From contig NZ_CAMAPC010000001.1 of assembly GCF_945859825.1 (NCBI RefSeq), forward strand, positions 434,001-498,000: a DNA stretch of 64,000 nucleotides. The letters are read 5' to 3'. A model generated the notes under the pieces. That model saw only the letters and a program-made list of their open reading frames with translations. It did no database searches and had not been told where the DNA came from. This document shows, one piece after another, positions 28,998 to 38,365 of this stretch. Every line of letters starts with the position of its first letter. The first letter of the stretch is position 1. This DNA is from Pseudoalteromonas holothuriae. Its GTDB lineage: Bacteria; Pseudomonadota; Gammaproteobacteria; Enterobacterales; Alteromonadaceae. Position numbers and translations under genes: made by a program.

Positions 28998-30284
28998 ATG
29001 ACAGGCAAACCTTTGCGTTATGGCATTGATCAAGGCAAACGGAAGTTACTTAAACAAGCGGCAGGTATAGGCGTATGCGCAGCACTGGGCTTTAAAGCGC
29101 CTTATGTTTTTGCTAAAAAAACATACACTGTAAGGGTACTGGGTACGCATGTGACTTTGCAACCTGCGCTCAAAGAGCAAGCTCAAAAAGATTTAGGGAT
29201 AAATTTAGAATTTGAACCCAGAGGTAGTGCAGCAGTATTACAAAAAGCAGCAATGGCACCAGAGTCATTTGATTTGTATGAGCAATGGTCAAATAGTATT
29301 AATGTGTTGTGGTATTCAGGTTCAATACAGCCTATCGAAAAAAAGCGCCTTACATACTGGGATGAAATCAACGCATTAACTAAAACTGGACGTATTCAAC
29401 CCAGTGCTGGTATTGGTGCCGGTGATGCTCCCTATAAATTACTTCATGTGCAAGAGGACTTAACACTCTCTGATGCGCAGAGTGATTTTATTAGCTATTT
29501 ACCCTATGTACACAACGTAGATTCATTTGGCTACAACACGCAGGTAATTAAACCGGGCGTACCTTATGAAACAGAAAGTTGGGGGTGGCTTCTTGAACAG
29601 CAGTACAGAGGTAAAGTGGCAGTGGTGAACGCACCTACAATTGGTTTGTTTGACTTAGCATTGGCAGCGCAAGCGCAGGGTTTGATGCGTTTTTCAAACA
29701 TAGGCAACATCACTAATAGTGAGCTCGATCAACTTTTTAAAATATTGAGCGAATTCAAGCAGCAGGGCCACTTCAGTGGCTTTTGGACATCGGTTCCTGA
29801 ATCTGTTGATTTTATGAAAAGTAATCGCGTGGTCATAGAAAGCATGTTCTCACCAGCAGTTTCTGCTCTTAACGGCCAAAATGTCCCCGTTATTTATGCT
29901 GCGCCGAAAGAGGGTTATAGAGGATGGCATGGGGTTATGTGCTTGTCTTCTGCGACTCAAGGGTCAGTGAAAGATGCTGCTTATGATTATATGAACTGGT
30001 GGTTATCAGGCTGGCCTGGAGCATTTATCGCCAGGCAAGGCTATTACATATCTAATCCTCAGCGCGCAAAAAACTTTTTGTCAAAAGCTGAGTGGGACTA
30101 TTGGTATGAAGGTCTACCTGCAGCACATAATTTAACGGGTACGGATGGAAAACTGTCGGTTAAAAAAGCAGAAGTGCGCACAGGTGGCAGCTATCTTAAA
30201 CGTTTTAGTAATGTGGCAGTGTGGAACACTGTTATGCCTAGTTATGACTATAGCTTACAAAAATGGTATGAGTTTATTAGCTAG
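28998..30284 (+). CDS. Periplasmic substrate-binding protein paired with a sensor kinase
   Basis: A 428-residue extracellular solute-binding protein of the family-1/PotD type. The N-terminus (GKRKLLKQAAGIGVCAALGF) resembles a Tat or Sec signal with a KR rather than RR pair. The body has two-domain binding-protein features such as FDLYEQWSN and YVHNVDSFGYNTQV. No permease or ATPase is next to it; instead, 9 bases on, a hybrid histidine kinase begins. This suggests that the protein senses a ligand and presents it to the kinase, by analogy with TorT-TorS and LuxP-LuxQ. The ligand is unknown; polyamine is one possibility because of the fold and the polyamine genes 10 kb away, but this is weak. 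Confidence 0.75.
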   Translation: MTGKPLRYGIDQGKRKLLKQAAGIGVCAALGFKAPYVFAKKTYTVRVLGTHVTLQPALKEQAQKDLGINLEFEPRGSAAVLQKAAMAPESFDLYEQWSNSINVLWYSGSIQPIEKKRLTYWDEINALTKTGRIQPSAGIGAGDAPYKLLHVQEDLTLSDAQSDFISYLPYVHNVDSFGYNTQVIKPGVPYETESWGWLLEQQYRGKVAVVNAPTIGLFDLALAAQAQGLMRFSNIGNITNSELDQLFKILSEFKQQGHFSGFWTSVPESVDFMKSNRVVIESMFSPAVSALNGQNVPVIYAAPKEGYRGWHGVMCLSSATQGSVKDAAYDYMNWWLSGWPGAFIARQGYYISNPQRAKNFLSKAEWDYWYEGLPAAHNLTGTDGKLSVKKAEVRTGGSYLKRFSNVAVWNTVMPSYDYSLQKWYEFIS

Positions 30285-30293
30285 GAGAAGTGC

Positions 30294-32933
30294 ATGAGTT
30301 TTTATCGCTCCTTAACATTTCAACTTAGCTTAGGCCTGCTTTGTATAGGTGCTTTAATTTTAACATCGGCTTATTTAACGAATGTGAGTTATCAATTACT
30401 TGAGCAACGTGATGATGAAATAGCCAGTGCGGCACAGTTGGCAGAAACAGGGTATTTGCTTGAGTCGTCTGTTATTGACTTACAGCGCAACGTTCTAATT
30501 TATAAACAGTCTGCGAGTGTTGCTGCAATAAATCGCAGTAATGAGCTAATTGAGAAAATACAGGCTGCCTTAGCAGAAATAAACCAAGCGTCATATCGCA
30601 GTGAAGAAGCCGTTGATATGGTAACGCGAATGCAAAACCATTTGACTGACTATAAAGAAAACTTACTTGTGGCGGTTAACGGTCGAGAAAAGCGCCAAGC
30701 ATTGTATCAAAATGACCTATTAGTTTTAATCAATGCTGCGCAAAAAGACATAAATAATGAACAAGGTGTTGAGGGTAAGACTGCTGCTTCTTTGCAGCTG
30801 ACCAAAGCACACAACGCTGTATTAGCTTATTTAATGACACAAAATGCAGCGCATGTGAAAGAGTTTAACCAACATATGTCAACTATTCGAGCACAGTTTG
30901 CAAAACGTCCCATTGCTAGTCAATTCAACGCTATTAGCATGTCTTTTAGAAGGCTTCACCAAACCATAAGAGGGTACTTATATTTAACCAATGTTGTTTT
31001 ACCGGGCACAGCCAATGAAATATTACACTTATCTTCGAGGCTTAGGGTTTATGAAGAGCAAGGTATGCAGGCAAAGTTAGTTAAAGCGAAAGAAGTGACT
31101 AGTTCTTTGCAAGCACGTAGTGAGCTATTTATTTTACTGAGCATAGTGCTGGTAGTGATTTATGCAGCGTTTTTAATAATAAGAGTAATTAGTCCTATTA
31201 GATCGCTTACTGCGCTATTTAAACGCTTAAGCAATAATTTACATGTTGAGCATATTCCATATCTAAAACGAGAAGATGAAATTGGCCAGCTGTCTGTGGC
31301 GGCCAGTGTATTTCATAATAAAAATCTGCAAACAAATGACTTGTTAGAACGTACAAAAGAGCTAGTGATTGAACAAAAAGAGCTAAATAAAGAACTAGAA
31401 GTCAAACGTAATGAAGCTGAGCAAGCTACGGTATCAAAAAGCTTGTTTTTAGCGAATATGAGCCATGAGATACGAACGCCAATGAACGGCATTATTGGTT
31501 TAGTTGAATTGCTAAAAGGCTCAAATTTGGCTGCGGAACAACAAGAGTGCATTGATAAAATTAGTTACTCAAGTGGTGTATTATTGGCCGTAATTAACGA
31601 TATTTTAGATTTTTCAAAGATTGAAGCGGGTAAACTTGATATAGAAGAAAAAGAGTTTGCACTGGGTAAAATGCTTGACAATGTATTAGCCTCGGTGAGC
31701 TTACGGGCGGCGGAAAAAAACTTATATTTTCGGTGTATAAGCCCTGTTGGGTTAACACATTTAGTTGGAGATGAGGTTAGGATAACTCAGATAATTTTAA
31801 ACCTATGCAATAACGCCATTAAGTTTACGGCCTTGGGAGGCGTAGAGCTGCGTATATCGGTAAATGATAGCGCCACTGGAGAGATCATCTTAAATATAGA
31901 TGTGGAAGATACCGGAATTGGTATGACACAGGAACATCAAAACGATGTGTTTGAGCAATTTTCTCAGGCGGACGTCTCGACCAGCAGACGGTTTGGTGGA
32001 ACGGGGCTAGGATTGGCTATTGTGAAGCAGCTATGTGAGTTGATGAACGGAAGTGTGAGCGTGCATTCACAAAAAGATAAAGGTTCTACATTTTCTGTAT
32101 TTCTTCGCTTAAAGCATGCAACGGAGCGTGCTCAGCATAAATTACCTGAGGGCCAACCATTCGCGATTTCAATTTTGACCTGTAATCGTTCAAACAAGAC
32201 TACGCAGATTTTAGCAAGCTATTTAAAGGCGAATAAATGTGTAATTAATTACCTTAACATTAAAGAGCTAAGTGAAAAAAAACAGCAAGACAAAAGTTGC
32301 TGCATGTTATTGCTGTTAGATCATGAAATGTCTCAGCAACTAACGATATCTGATATTGCGTTATTGCAGCGTGACAATGTAGATTTATGCGTTGTGCTAG
32401 ATAAACGAGATTCAGTGTTGCTTACACGAGTTGGAATTTCTAAAGATATTCTGGTGTTAGAAATGCCATTCACTTACGGTACTTTTTACAGCCAAATATG
32501 CAAACTGTTTAAATATGACAGTGGTGGTGAGCAAGCTTTAGCTGAATCTGAAATAACATTGAACTTACAAGGTCGTGTGTTATTAGTAGAAGACAATGCG
32601 GTGAATCAAATGGTTGCTGAGAAACTTCTTAGCTCATTAGGGTTAGAAACAGATATCGCTGAAGATGGGCGTCAAGCTGTTGATAAGCTGAGTAATACAC
32701 CTTATGCGTATGATTTGATATTTATGGATGTGCAAATGCCAGTAATGGATGGTTTTAGTGCCACGCTCTTTATTCGGAATGAGCTCAAATTAGAGACGCC
32801 CATTTGTGGTTTGTCAGCAAACGCAATGTCAGAAGACTTTGATAAAGCTATAGCCCATGGGATGGATAATTTTATCACGAAGCCAATTGCAATGGACAAG
32901 TTAAAGGCGGTATTGGAGCAATATTTAGGGTGA
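30294..32933 (+). CDS. Hybrid sensor histidine kinase
   Basis: An 879-residue membrane kinase. Order: TM1 (about 10-30), a long alpha-helical periplasmic region (about 31-277), TM2 (about 278-299), HAMP (about 300-350), a coiled coil, HisKA with His391 in NMSHEIRTPMNG, an ATPase with DTGIGM and FGGTGLGLAI, a degenerate receiver-like module (about 620-740) that has lost the phospho-acceptor context, and a C-terminal receiver with Asp812 in IFMDVQMPVMDG. No Hpt domain or response regulator is encoded nearby, so output must pass elsewhere. It forms an operon with the binding protein 9 bases upstream. The periplasmic helical bundle is TorS-like in layout. Confidence 0.9.
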   Translation: MSFYRSLTFQLSLGLLCIGALILTSAYLTNVSYQLLEQRDDEIASAAQLAETGYLLESSVIDLQRNVLIYKQSASVAAINRSNELIEKIQAALAEINQASYRSEEAVDMVTRMQNHLTDYKENLLVAVNGREKRQALYQNDLLVLINAAQKDINNEQGVEGKTAASLQLTKAHNAVLAYLMTQNAAHVKEFNQHMSTIRAQFAKRPIASQFNAISMSFRRLHQTIRGYLYLTNVVLPGTANEILHLSSRLRVYEEQGMQAKLVKAKEVTSSLQARSELFILLSIVLVVIYAAFLIIRVISPIRSLTALFKRLSNNLHVEHIPYLKREDEIGQLSVAASVFHNKNLQTNDLLERTKELVIEQKELNKELEVKRNEAEQATVSKSLFLANMSHEIRTPMNGIIGLVELLKGSNLAAEQQECIDKISYSSGVLLAVINDILDFSKIEAGKLDIEEKEFALGKMLDNVLASVSLRAAEKNLYFRCISPVGLTHLVGDEVRITQIILNLCNNAIKFTALGGVELRISVNDSATGEIILNIDVEDTGIGMTQEHQNDVFEQFSQADVSTSRRFGGTGLGLAIVKQLCELMNGSVSVHSQKDKGSTFSVFLRLKHATERAQHKLPEGQPFAISILTCNRSNKTTQILASYLKANKCVINYLNIKELSEKKQQDKSCCMLLLLDHEMSQQLTISDIALLQRDNVDLCVVLDKRDSVLLTRVGISKDILVLEMPFTYGTFYSQICKLFKYDSGGEQALAESEITLNLQGRVLLVEDNAVNQMVAEKLLSSLGLETDIAEDGRQAVDKLSNTPYAYDLIFMDVQMPVMDGFSATLFIRNELKLETPICGLSANAMSEDFDKAIAHGMDNFITKPIAMDKLKAVLEQYLG

Positions 32934-32941
32934 AATATGGC

Positions 32942-32975
32942 ATATGACCTTAAGTGAGCTATGCGTCATATTTTT
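32942..32975 (+). terminator. Possible terminator after the hybrid kinase
   Basis: ATATGAC and GTCATAT pair around a 16-base loop and are followed by TTTT. The stem is AT-rich and therefore weak. Confidence 0.45.
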
Positions 32976-32987
32976 ACTATTGTATCG

Positions 32988-33252
32988 CTAGGGCGTGTTG
33001 AATTTTGAGGTATGAACTTTTTTAAATCAAAGGCTTTCAATGTTAGGAGTGGCTATGTTGCATAGTGATCTATGTTAATAGCCCATGACAACGCAGTTAA
33101 GCCTTTGGTTGAATCCTTTGGGCAGTGACAATCGGGCATTCTTCTACGTTATTACCTGACTTACATAGAATAACTATGCGCGCAGGTTCTGCATTGGGAA
33201 GGCACCCGAATGCCTGCTGCAAAAACACACAGCAAAGATCAACACGCTCTAG
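32988..33252. mobile_element. MITE-like element, 265 bp, copy 1
   Basis: The left end CTAGGGCGTGTTGAATTTTG and the right end, reversed and complemented (CTAGAGCGTGTTGATCTTTG), agree at 17 of 20 positions. The inner sequence is about three-quarters identical to a second, inverted copy at 62090-62297. The element encodes no protein. An internal hairpin AGGCA/TGCCT lies at 33200-33215. This is a dispersed, non-autonomous repeat with terminal inverted repeats. Confidence 0.7.
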
Positions 33253-33305
33253 AGCCGAGCAGCAACGAAAGGCGATATATTTAACAGGTTTGCAATTATA
33301 CATCG

Positions 33306-34148
33306 ATGATATCTATCAGATTATTTGTGAACATATTGATTTATGTGGTTTGTGCTAAAATTACAAACAACAGTACAAATAAGGTTGGGTTAGTTATTTC
33401 TTCTTATTATGCTTTAGTTAAATTCGTTTATTTATTTCCTTTTTTAGCGACTGTGATGAGCCATGTAGCTTTTGCGAATGAGCCATTAACGGTTGCGTTT
33501 GGTCAAAGTCGCCCACCCTATGTCAATGAATCTTCACAATCAGGTATTAGTGTTGAGTTGTTTGACACGATTGCTAAAACTTTGAATTGGCAGTATCACC
33601 CCATTTTTGTCTCGAATAAACGTATGGTTAGGTTACTGGCAAAGGGTAAGGTAGACATTGCGGTTGAAGTTCAAAATAGCGATAAGCACATGTACTACTC
33701 AATGCCATTTATTTCGTACAGTAATTATGCTATCCATAATCGTCACTCTGAGTTTAAGCTCAGCTCAATGAGCGAGCTGTTAAAATATAGTGTGTGCGCG
33801 TGGCAAAATGCCGCAGAGCACCTTGTTTTGGATAAAGCTTTTAAAGATAAAGAAGATTACAGTGAGTATTCAAAGCAACAAGAACAAGTGATTGATTGGT
33901 TGTCAGGTCAGTGTGAAGTCATTTTAATTGATGATACGTTATTAAACTGGCATTTAGCCCACCTTAAAGAGGGTAGATATCAATATTCTCCTGAAAATTG
34001 GGGAAAAGCACTGTTGCCTGCAGTTAATAACCCACTGTGGTTTTATGTTGGGTTTCGCAATGAGGCACTGAGAAGTAGTTTTAATTTCGGGTTACAACAG
34101 CTAAAAGCATCGGGGCGCTATGAGCAGCTGCGTTTACAGATCAAATAA
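33306..34148 (+). CDS. SBP_bac_3-type periplasmic binding protein, start uncertain
   Basis: A protein of the transporter substrate-binding (family 3) fold. After a signal-like helix (FVYLFPFLATVMSHVAFA), the mature part begins NEPLTVAFGQSRPPYVNESS and contains SGISVELFDTIAKTL, typical of amino-acid-binding proteins. It lacks transporter partners and ends with a helical ASGRYEQLRLQ tail, like many orphan sensors of this fold. The 280-codon frame from 33306 has about 35 extra residues before the hydrophobic core and no ribosome site; a later start is likely but no ATG is in frame before Met51. The upstream MITE-like element ends only 53 bases before. Confidence 0.7.
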   Translation: MISIRLFVNILIYVVCAKITNNSTNKVGLVISSYYALVKFVYLFPFLATVMSHVAFANEPLTVAFGQSRPPYVNESSQSGISVELFDTIAKTLNWQYHPIFVSNKRMVRLLAKGKVDIAVEVQNSDKHMYYSMPFISYSNYAIHNRHSEFKLSSMSELLKYSVCAWQNAAEHLVLDKAFKDKEDYSEYSKQQEQVIDWLSGQCEVILIDDTLLNWHLAHLKEGRYQYSPENWGKALLPAVNNPLWFYVGFRNEALRSSFNFGLQQLKASGRYEQLRLQIK

Positions 34149-34170
34149 CTCTTTATAAAAATTTGCTTTG

Positions 34171-34191
34171 AAAAAGGGCGCAATGGCCCTT
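34171..34191 (-). terminator. Terminator of the GDPD gene
   Basis: On the minus strand AAGGGC and GCCCTT pair around six bases and are followed by TTT. It is placed just beyond the GDPD stop. Confidence 0.65.
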
Positions 34192-34201
34192 CACATAAAA
34201 C

Positions 34202-35536
34202 TTATATACTTGGTGTCATGCCCATGCAGCTGGCATAGAATGTGGTTGTTGCTGGCCAGTCACTAAATACACCGATTACGCCGACTTGTTTAGCAAGTAC
34301 ATCGAGTAAAACGAGTGCGTCAGCATCGTTATCAATGGCATCAGAAATAGACTGATAATACCAGCCCCCCCCTGTTGTAAGTGGACCTGAACGCTCTAGT
34401 GTCCACGTTATAATATCAAGTCCAGCGGCTTTTGCTGCCTTAGCATATTCAGAAGGTACGATGTTTTTATCATTATCTAAGGTGACTAACATCCAAAGTG
34501 GTGGAGCAATGATTTTTACACCATCATTGCTAAGCTCAGCCATGGTTGGTTGCCATGTGTCAGGGTTATTTGGGTTAAAGCCTGCAACATCGTATCGATC
34601 ATCTAAGTAAACCGCTTGAGCACCAAAGTCAGCTTCGTTGTTTACCCAATATTTTACATCGTCTAGGTTAAATGATTGGGCAAAAACGTCTTTGGCTGCA
34701 ACACCCGCCGCCTTGTACTCATCAATCATTTTCTGTGCATACATAGCTTGGCTCATTCCCTCATAAGGCATATCTACACTGGCAGATTTTAACTCCGGAG
34801 TCATTTTTACATTCAGTGATTTAAATAGCGCGATACTCTCTGTGTGGGTAAGCAAAGTACCTTGAGTTGAATATAAGTCCGTACGCCAATCAGCAGTACC
34901 TTTAAGGTATTCTCCTACGGTTGTTGCATTAGGGTTTGCACCATCCATTTTACCTTTTAACTGCCTAAATTCAGCGAGAGTGATGTCTGAGGTACAGCAT
35001 TGTGCACTAGCAGGTGTGCCGCTAGCAGCATCTGCTGGAGTGAACGGTTGCGAGCACTTAGCAGCTAACTCTTCAATGGCCAAAATATTAGTCGTTGTAT
35101 GCAAGTCGCATTGTGAGTGGCGACAAACTAATTCTTTGTCTTTTGTAAAAGTTACATCGCACTCTAAAATGCCCGCACCCATTTTAGCTGCAGCTATGTA
35201 AGACTCTTTGGTATGTTCTGGGTATTGCATTGGTGCACCACGGTGACCAATTGAAAAGTCGGTTTTATAAAAGGGACCATCCTGACAGGCTTGTAGTTTT
35301 GTTTTTAGTTCGCTTTGTGGGAGTTGGTTAACTAAAAACTGTACGCGTGTACCCAGTTGCACATCGTTAGCGCTACCTTTAGGTACTTCGACAATTACGG
35401 GTACTTCAACCTTTTCAATGATGGTGACTGGTTTTTCAACCACCACCTCTTTGGTTACTTCTTTTATTTTAGTGTCATCACCACAGCCGCTTAAAGCGAA
35501 CAAGGTCGTCATAGAGAGTAATATTTTATACTTCAT
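34202..35536 (-). CDS. Glycerophosphodiester phosphodiesterase lipoprotein
   Basis: A 444-residue lipoprotein with lipobox LSGC (Cys18), a charged Val/Glu/Lys-rich stalk (about 25-55), and a GDPD TIM-barrel domain. Metal and catalytic motifs are visible: [19 protein letters not shown] and the VCRHSQC histidine. It should split glycerophosphodiesters to glycerol-3-phosphate and an alcohol at the cell surface or in the periplasm (GlpQ-like). The cysteine-containing insert around CSQPF...QCCTSD is longer than in E. coli GlpQ. It is a single gene with no glp transporter beside it. Confidence 0.88.
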   Translation of the reverse strand: MKYKILLSMTTLFALSGCGDDTKIKEVTKEVVVEKPVTIIEKVEVPVIVEVPKGSANDVQLGTRVQFLVNQLPQSELKTKLQACQDGPFYKTDFSIGHRGAPMQYPEHTKESYIAAAKMGAGILECDVTFTKDKELVCRHSQCDLHTTTNILAIEELAAKCSQPFTPADAASGTPASAQCCTSDITLAEFRQLKGKMDGANPNATTVGEYLKGTADWRTDLYSTQGTLLTHTESIALFKSLNVKMTPELKSASVDMPYEGMSQAMYAQKMIDEYKAAGVAAKDVFAQSFNLDDVKYWVNNEADFGAQAVYLDDRYDVAGFNPNNPDTWQPTMAELSNDGVKIIAPPLWMLVTLDNDKNIVPSEYAKAAKAAGLDIITWTLERSGPLTTGGGWYYQSISDAIDNDADALVLLDVLAKQVGVIGVFSDWPATTTFYASCMGMTPSI

Positions 35537-35621
35537 GTTAGTACATCATCTGTTTTTATAAGGAAAACAAATGTTAATTAAGTTACGTGAAGGAAAAATG
35601 ATAACACTATGACAAGTAACA

Positions 35622-35655
35622 CATTAGAGCGAGTGTTAGAACACTAGCTCTAATG
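35622..35655. repeat. Long hairpin downstream of cysZ
   Basis: CATTAGAGC, one mismatch, then AGTGTT pair with AACACT, a mismatch, and GCTCTAATG, leaving a two-base AG loop. This gives a 15-bp near-perfect stem between the GDPD and cysZ genes, likely a transcript end without a T-run. Confidence 0.55.
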
Positions 35656-35672
35656 ATTGTTTATCAATTGGA

Positions 35673-36410
35673 TTAACGATAATTTGTACGATAGTTGTCT
35701 ACCCACAAGCGTGTAGCGCCACATACAGCGACTGGCATAACGATTAGGTTTACAATTGGAATAGAAGTTAGCACAAATACCGCAAAACCAAACCCGTAAG
35801 ATAACCCTTGCTTGCTTTTTAAATCATCTTTCATTTGCTTGAAATGAATCTTATGATTATCAAAAGGGTAGTCGTTATATTGCACGGTGTACATCCAGCA
35901 AGTGAACATGACCCACAGTATTTGGCCCACAAGCGGTAAAATCCATAGCAAAATAAAAAAGCCGAGCGCTCTGGGTAGGTAATAACATAATTTAGTCCAT
36001 TCTCGGCCTAGCATACGAGGCACATCTTTGAGTAAGTCAGCCAAAGAATCATCATTAATTTTTTGGCCTGTTAAGTGAAGCTCTACTTTTTCACTTAATA
36101 AGCCATTGAATGGTGCCGCGATAAAATTGGTGATTACCGTAAACACCATGCTATAGCTAAACAAAATCACCATGATAGCAATGGGCCACATTAACCACTC
36201 CAACCAACTTAGCCAGCTAGGTAAAAGGTTATTTAAATAATCAAACCCTTGGATTAACCAATCATATAAAAAGAATAATGAGCTACCAAATAGTAGAATG
36301 TTGATCAGTAATGGAATAAAAACAAAGCGTTTTAATCCTTTTTGAGTGATCAGAGAAAAACCAGAGAGAAAATACTCTATACCTTGCGTTAACTGCACCA
36401 CAAACCCCAA
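35673..36410 (-). CDS. cysZ: Sulfate transporter CysZ
   Basis: A 245-residue membrane protein of the CysZ/EI24 family that imports sulfate for cysteine synthesis. It shows the family motif FIAAPFNGLLSEKVE and the C-terminal GFAVFVLTSIPIVNLIVMP followed by VCGATRLW, with about four helices and two hemipenetrating segments. It is monocistronic with a hairpin behind it. No cysK or other cys genes are adjacent. Confidence 0.9.
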   Translation of the reverse strand: MGFVVQLTQGIEYFLSGFSLITQKGLKRFVFIPLLINILLFGSSLFFLYDWLIQGFDYLNNLLPSWLSWLEWLMWPIAIMVILFSYSMVFTVITNFIAAPFNGLLSEKVELHLTGQKINDDSLADLLKDVPRMLGREWTKLCYYLPRALGFFILLWILPLVGQILWVMFTCWMYTVQYNDYPFDNHKIHFKQMKDDLKSKQGLSYGFGFAVFVLTSIPIVNLIVMPVAVCGATRLWVDNYRTNYR

Positions 36411-36657
36411 ATTAATACGTTAAATTTTTACCACAGTATACGCTGGGCTAAACCTGCGTATAAACCAAAATACGTAACAAACTATTGCTGATTGCCCATC
36501 TATTTTTCAATCTAGCATAAATTTTTTAAAAAATATATTTTAACCTTATGATTTAGTTTGATTTATATGTGTTGCTAAGTCCGGTGGTTGAGATACAATT
36601 GCTCGCTTTTTGACTAATTCATAAAGTAGTAACCAATTTTTACTGGAGAACCGATAA

Positions 36658-37953
36658 GTGGCCGAGTTGCTTGGGATTGTGTGTTTAATTTTGATTAGTG
36701 CTTTGTTTGCTATGTCTGAGATTTCGATTGCAGCTGCGCGAAAAATTAAGCTAAAAATAATGATGGATGAAGGGCATCATGGTGCGGAGCAAGTGCTCAA
36801 ACTGCAAGCGCAACCAGGGGCGTTTTTTGCCATGATCCAAATCGCTTTAAATGCCATCGCAATTTTGGGTGGAATTTTGGGTGAGCAAGCCATTACTGAA
36901 TCGGTAAGCTACTACATTAGCTTGTTTTATCAAGGGCCTTTACTTGGGCAAGTGAGCTTTGTTATCTCATTTGTAATTATCACCTCGTTGTTTATTTTAT
37001 TTGCAGATTTACTGCCTAAGCGTATCGCCATGATCATGCCTGAAGCGGTTGGGGTTCGAGTGGTTGGGCTGATGAATGCAGTTACGATTGCATTTAAGCC
37101 TATGGTACTGTTTTTTAATGGTGTTACAAATCTACTGTTAAAGCTATTTGGCTTGCCAACAGAGCGCAAAGATGAAGTTACCACAGAAGAAATTGTGGCA
37201 ATGATGGATGCGGGTGCAAAAAGTGGTTCTTTGCAAGCACAAGAGTATCAGCTAATTGGTAATGTCTTAGAGTTAGAGTGTCGTACTTTGCCTATGGCAA
37301 TGACAACACGTGAGTCAATCGTATTTTTAGATATTGACGATGATAGTAGCGTTATAAGTCAAAAAATATTAGGCAATCCTCATAACCAGTTTTTGGTATG
37401 TGATGGCCATTTAGATAAGCTGATTGGATTTGTTGATACCAAACAAATACTCAAACAATTGCTGCGTGGCGAAGCCATTCATTTAAACGAGCAAATAATT
37501 GAAAAAGAAATTTTTTATTTGCCAGAAACGCTGACCTTATCCGAAGCTCTAAATGCGTTTAAATCAGCAAGTGAACAATTTGCTGTGGTGGTAAATGAAT
37601 ATGCCTTGACTGTTGGGCTTGTCACTATCAAAGATTTAATGAGCAGTTTTATGGGAGACTTAGTTACGTTTTATGACGAAGAGCAAATCGTGCAACGTGA
37701 TAATGAATCTTGGTTAGTAGATGGTGCTACACCCATAGTTGATTTATGCCGTGTTATTGATTGGCAAGAACCGCCAGAGGCTAATCAGTATGAAACCGTT
37801 GCTGGTTTTTTAATTTATCGGTTAAAGCGTCTGCCAAAGCGAGCTGACCATATTATTTGTAATGGGTTTAAGTTTGAAGCAATCGATATTAAAGGAGTGA
37901 GAGTAGAGCAGCTATTAGTGAGTCGCGTCAATGGCGGTGCGGCAGAGTTGTAA
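36658..37953 (+). CDS. paeA: CNNM/CorC-type transporter, PaeA (YtfL) polyamine exporter homologue
   Basis: A 431-residue inner-membrane protein. Order: DUF21/CNNM membrane domain (about 1-180, with SALFAMSEISIAAARKIKLK and FADLLPKRIAMIMPEAV), a CBS pair (about 210-340), and a CorC_HlyC C-terminal domain. It aligns closely in memory with E. coli YtfL, renamed PaeA for its role in putrescine and cadaverine efflux. The GTG start at 36658 follows TGGAGAA. The speA-speB genes for putrescine synthesis lie 1.2 kb downstream on the same strand, which supports a role in polyamine balance. Other CNNM proteins move Mg2+/Co2+, so transport specificity is inferred. Confidence 0.85.
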   Translation: MAELLGIVCLILISALFAMSEISIAAARKIKLKIMMDEGHHGAEQVLKLQAQPGAFFAMIQIALNAIAILGGILGEQAITESVSYYISLFYQGPLLGQVSFVISFVIITSLFILFADLLPKRIAMIMPEAVGVRVVGLMNAVTIAFKPMVLFFNGVTNLLLKLFGLPTERKDEVTTEEIVAMMDAGAKSGSLQAQEYQLIGNVLELECRTLPMAMTTRESIVFLDIDDDSSVISQKILGNPHNQFLVCDGHLDKLIGFVDTKQILKQLLRGEAIHLNEQIIEKEIFYLPETLTLSEALNAFKSASEQFAVVVNEYALTVGLVTIKDLMSSFMGDLVTFYDEEQIVQRDNESWLVDGATPIVDLCRVIDWQEPPEANQYETVAGFLIYRLKRLPKRADHIICNGFKFEAIDIKGVRVEQLLVSRVNGGAAEL

Positions 37954-37991
37954 CTTTACACTTGATAATTTTAAATCATGCCCATACACTA

Positions 37992-38026
37992 AAGTTAGGC
38001 ACTGGTAGTTTTTGCCTAACTTATTT
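37992..38026 (+). terminator. Probable terminator after paeA
   Basis: AAGTTAGGCA and TGCCTAACTT pair perfectly over 10 bp around an 11-base loop and run into ATTTT. Confidence 0.65.
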
Positions 38027-38036
38027 TGGAGTCTGA

Positions 38037-38318
38037 ATGCGTTTTAGTCAGTGGTTTGTCATATCTTGTTTGTGTGTGTTGTTCCTATCTGTGATCAACG
38101 CGCCGATGAGTTATGCAAAAGTTGAAAATCACTACGAACAGCAACAAAGTGTTTTTATAGATTCAGACCCAATTGACCACGACCCTCAAGAACTGATAGT
38201 TGGATCCGTAAACTATCAGTTAGAGACGGCTAGTACTTCTTGTGTTGAGCAAGGTGCAAAGTCTCCTCGCGTATCACAATACCTACAATTAAGCATTCGC
38301 GCCCCACCTACCGTATAA
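38037..38318 (+). CDS. Small secreted protein, unknown
   Basis: A 93-residue protein with a clear signal peptide (hydrophobic residues 8-24, likely cleavage after MSYA). The mature part of about 66 residues is acidic in its first half (FIDSDPIDHDPQ) and has a single cysteine. A TTGGAG ribosome site precedes the ATG. It lies between paeA and the CBS gene and behind a terminator. I do not recognise the family. Confidence 0.55.
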   Translation: MRFSQWFVISCLCVLFLSVINAPMSYAKVENHYEQQQSVFIDSDPIDHDPQELIVGSVNYQLETASTSCVEQGAKSPRVSQYLQLSIRAPPTV

Positions 38319-38365
38319 GCATATAAAAAAAACTTTTTTTCGTCAGCTTATATAAAGGTGTTCTT

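Noticed and set aside
33097-33358. Overlapping frames of 68 and 77 codons on both strands across the MITE-like element
   Set aside because: They coincide with a non-coding repeat whose second copy does not preserve the frames.
34980-35201. 73-codon plus-strand frame inside the GDPD gene
   Set aside because: It is antisense to a well-supported gene and has no independent evidence.
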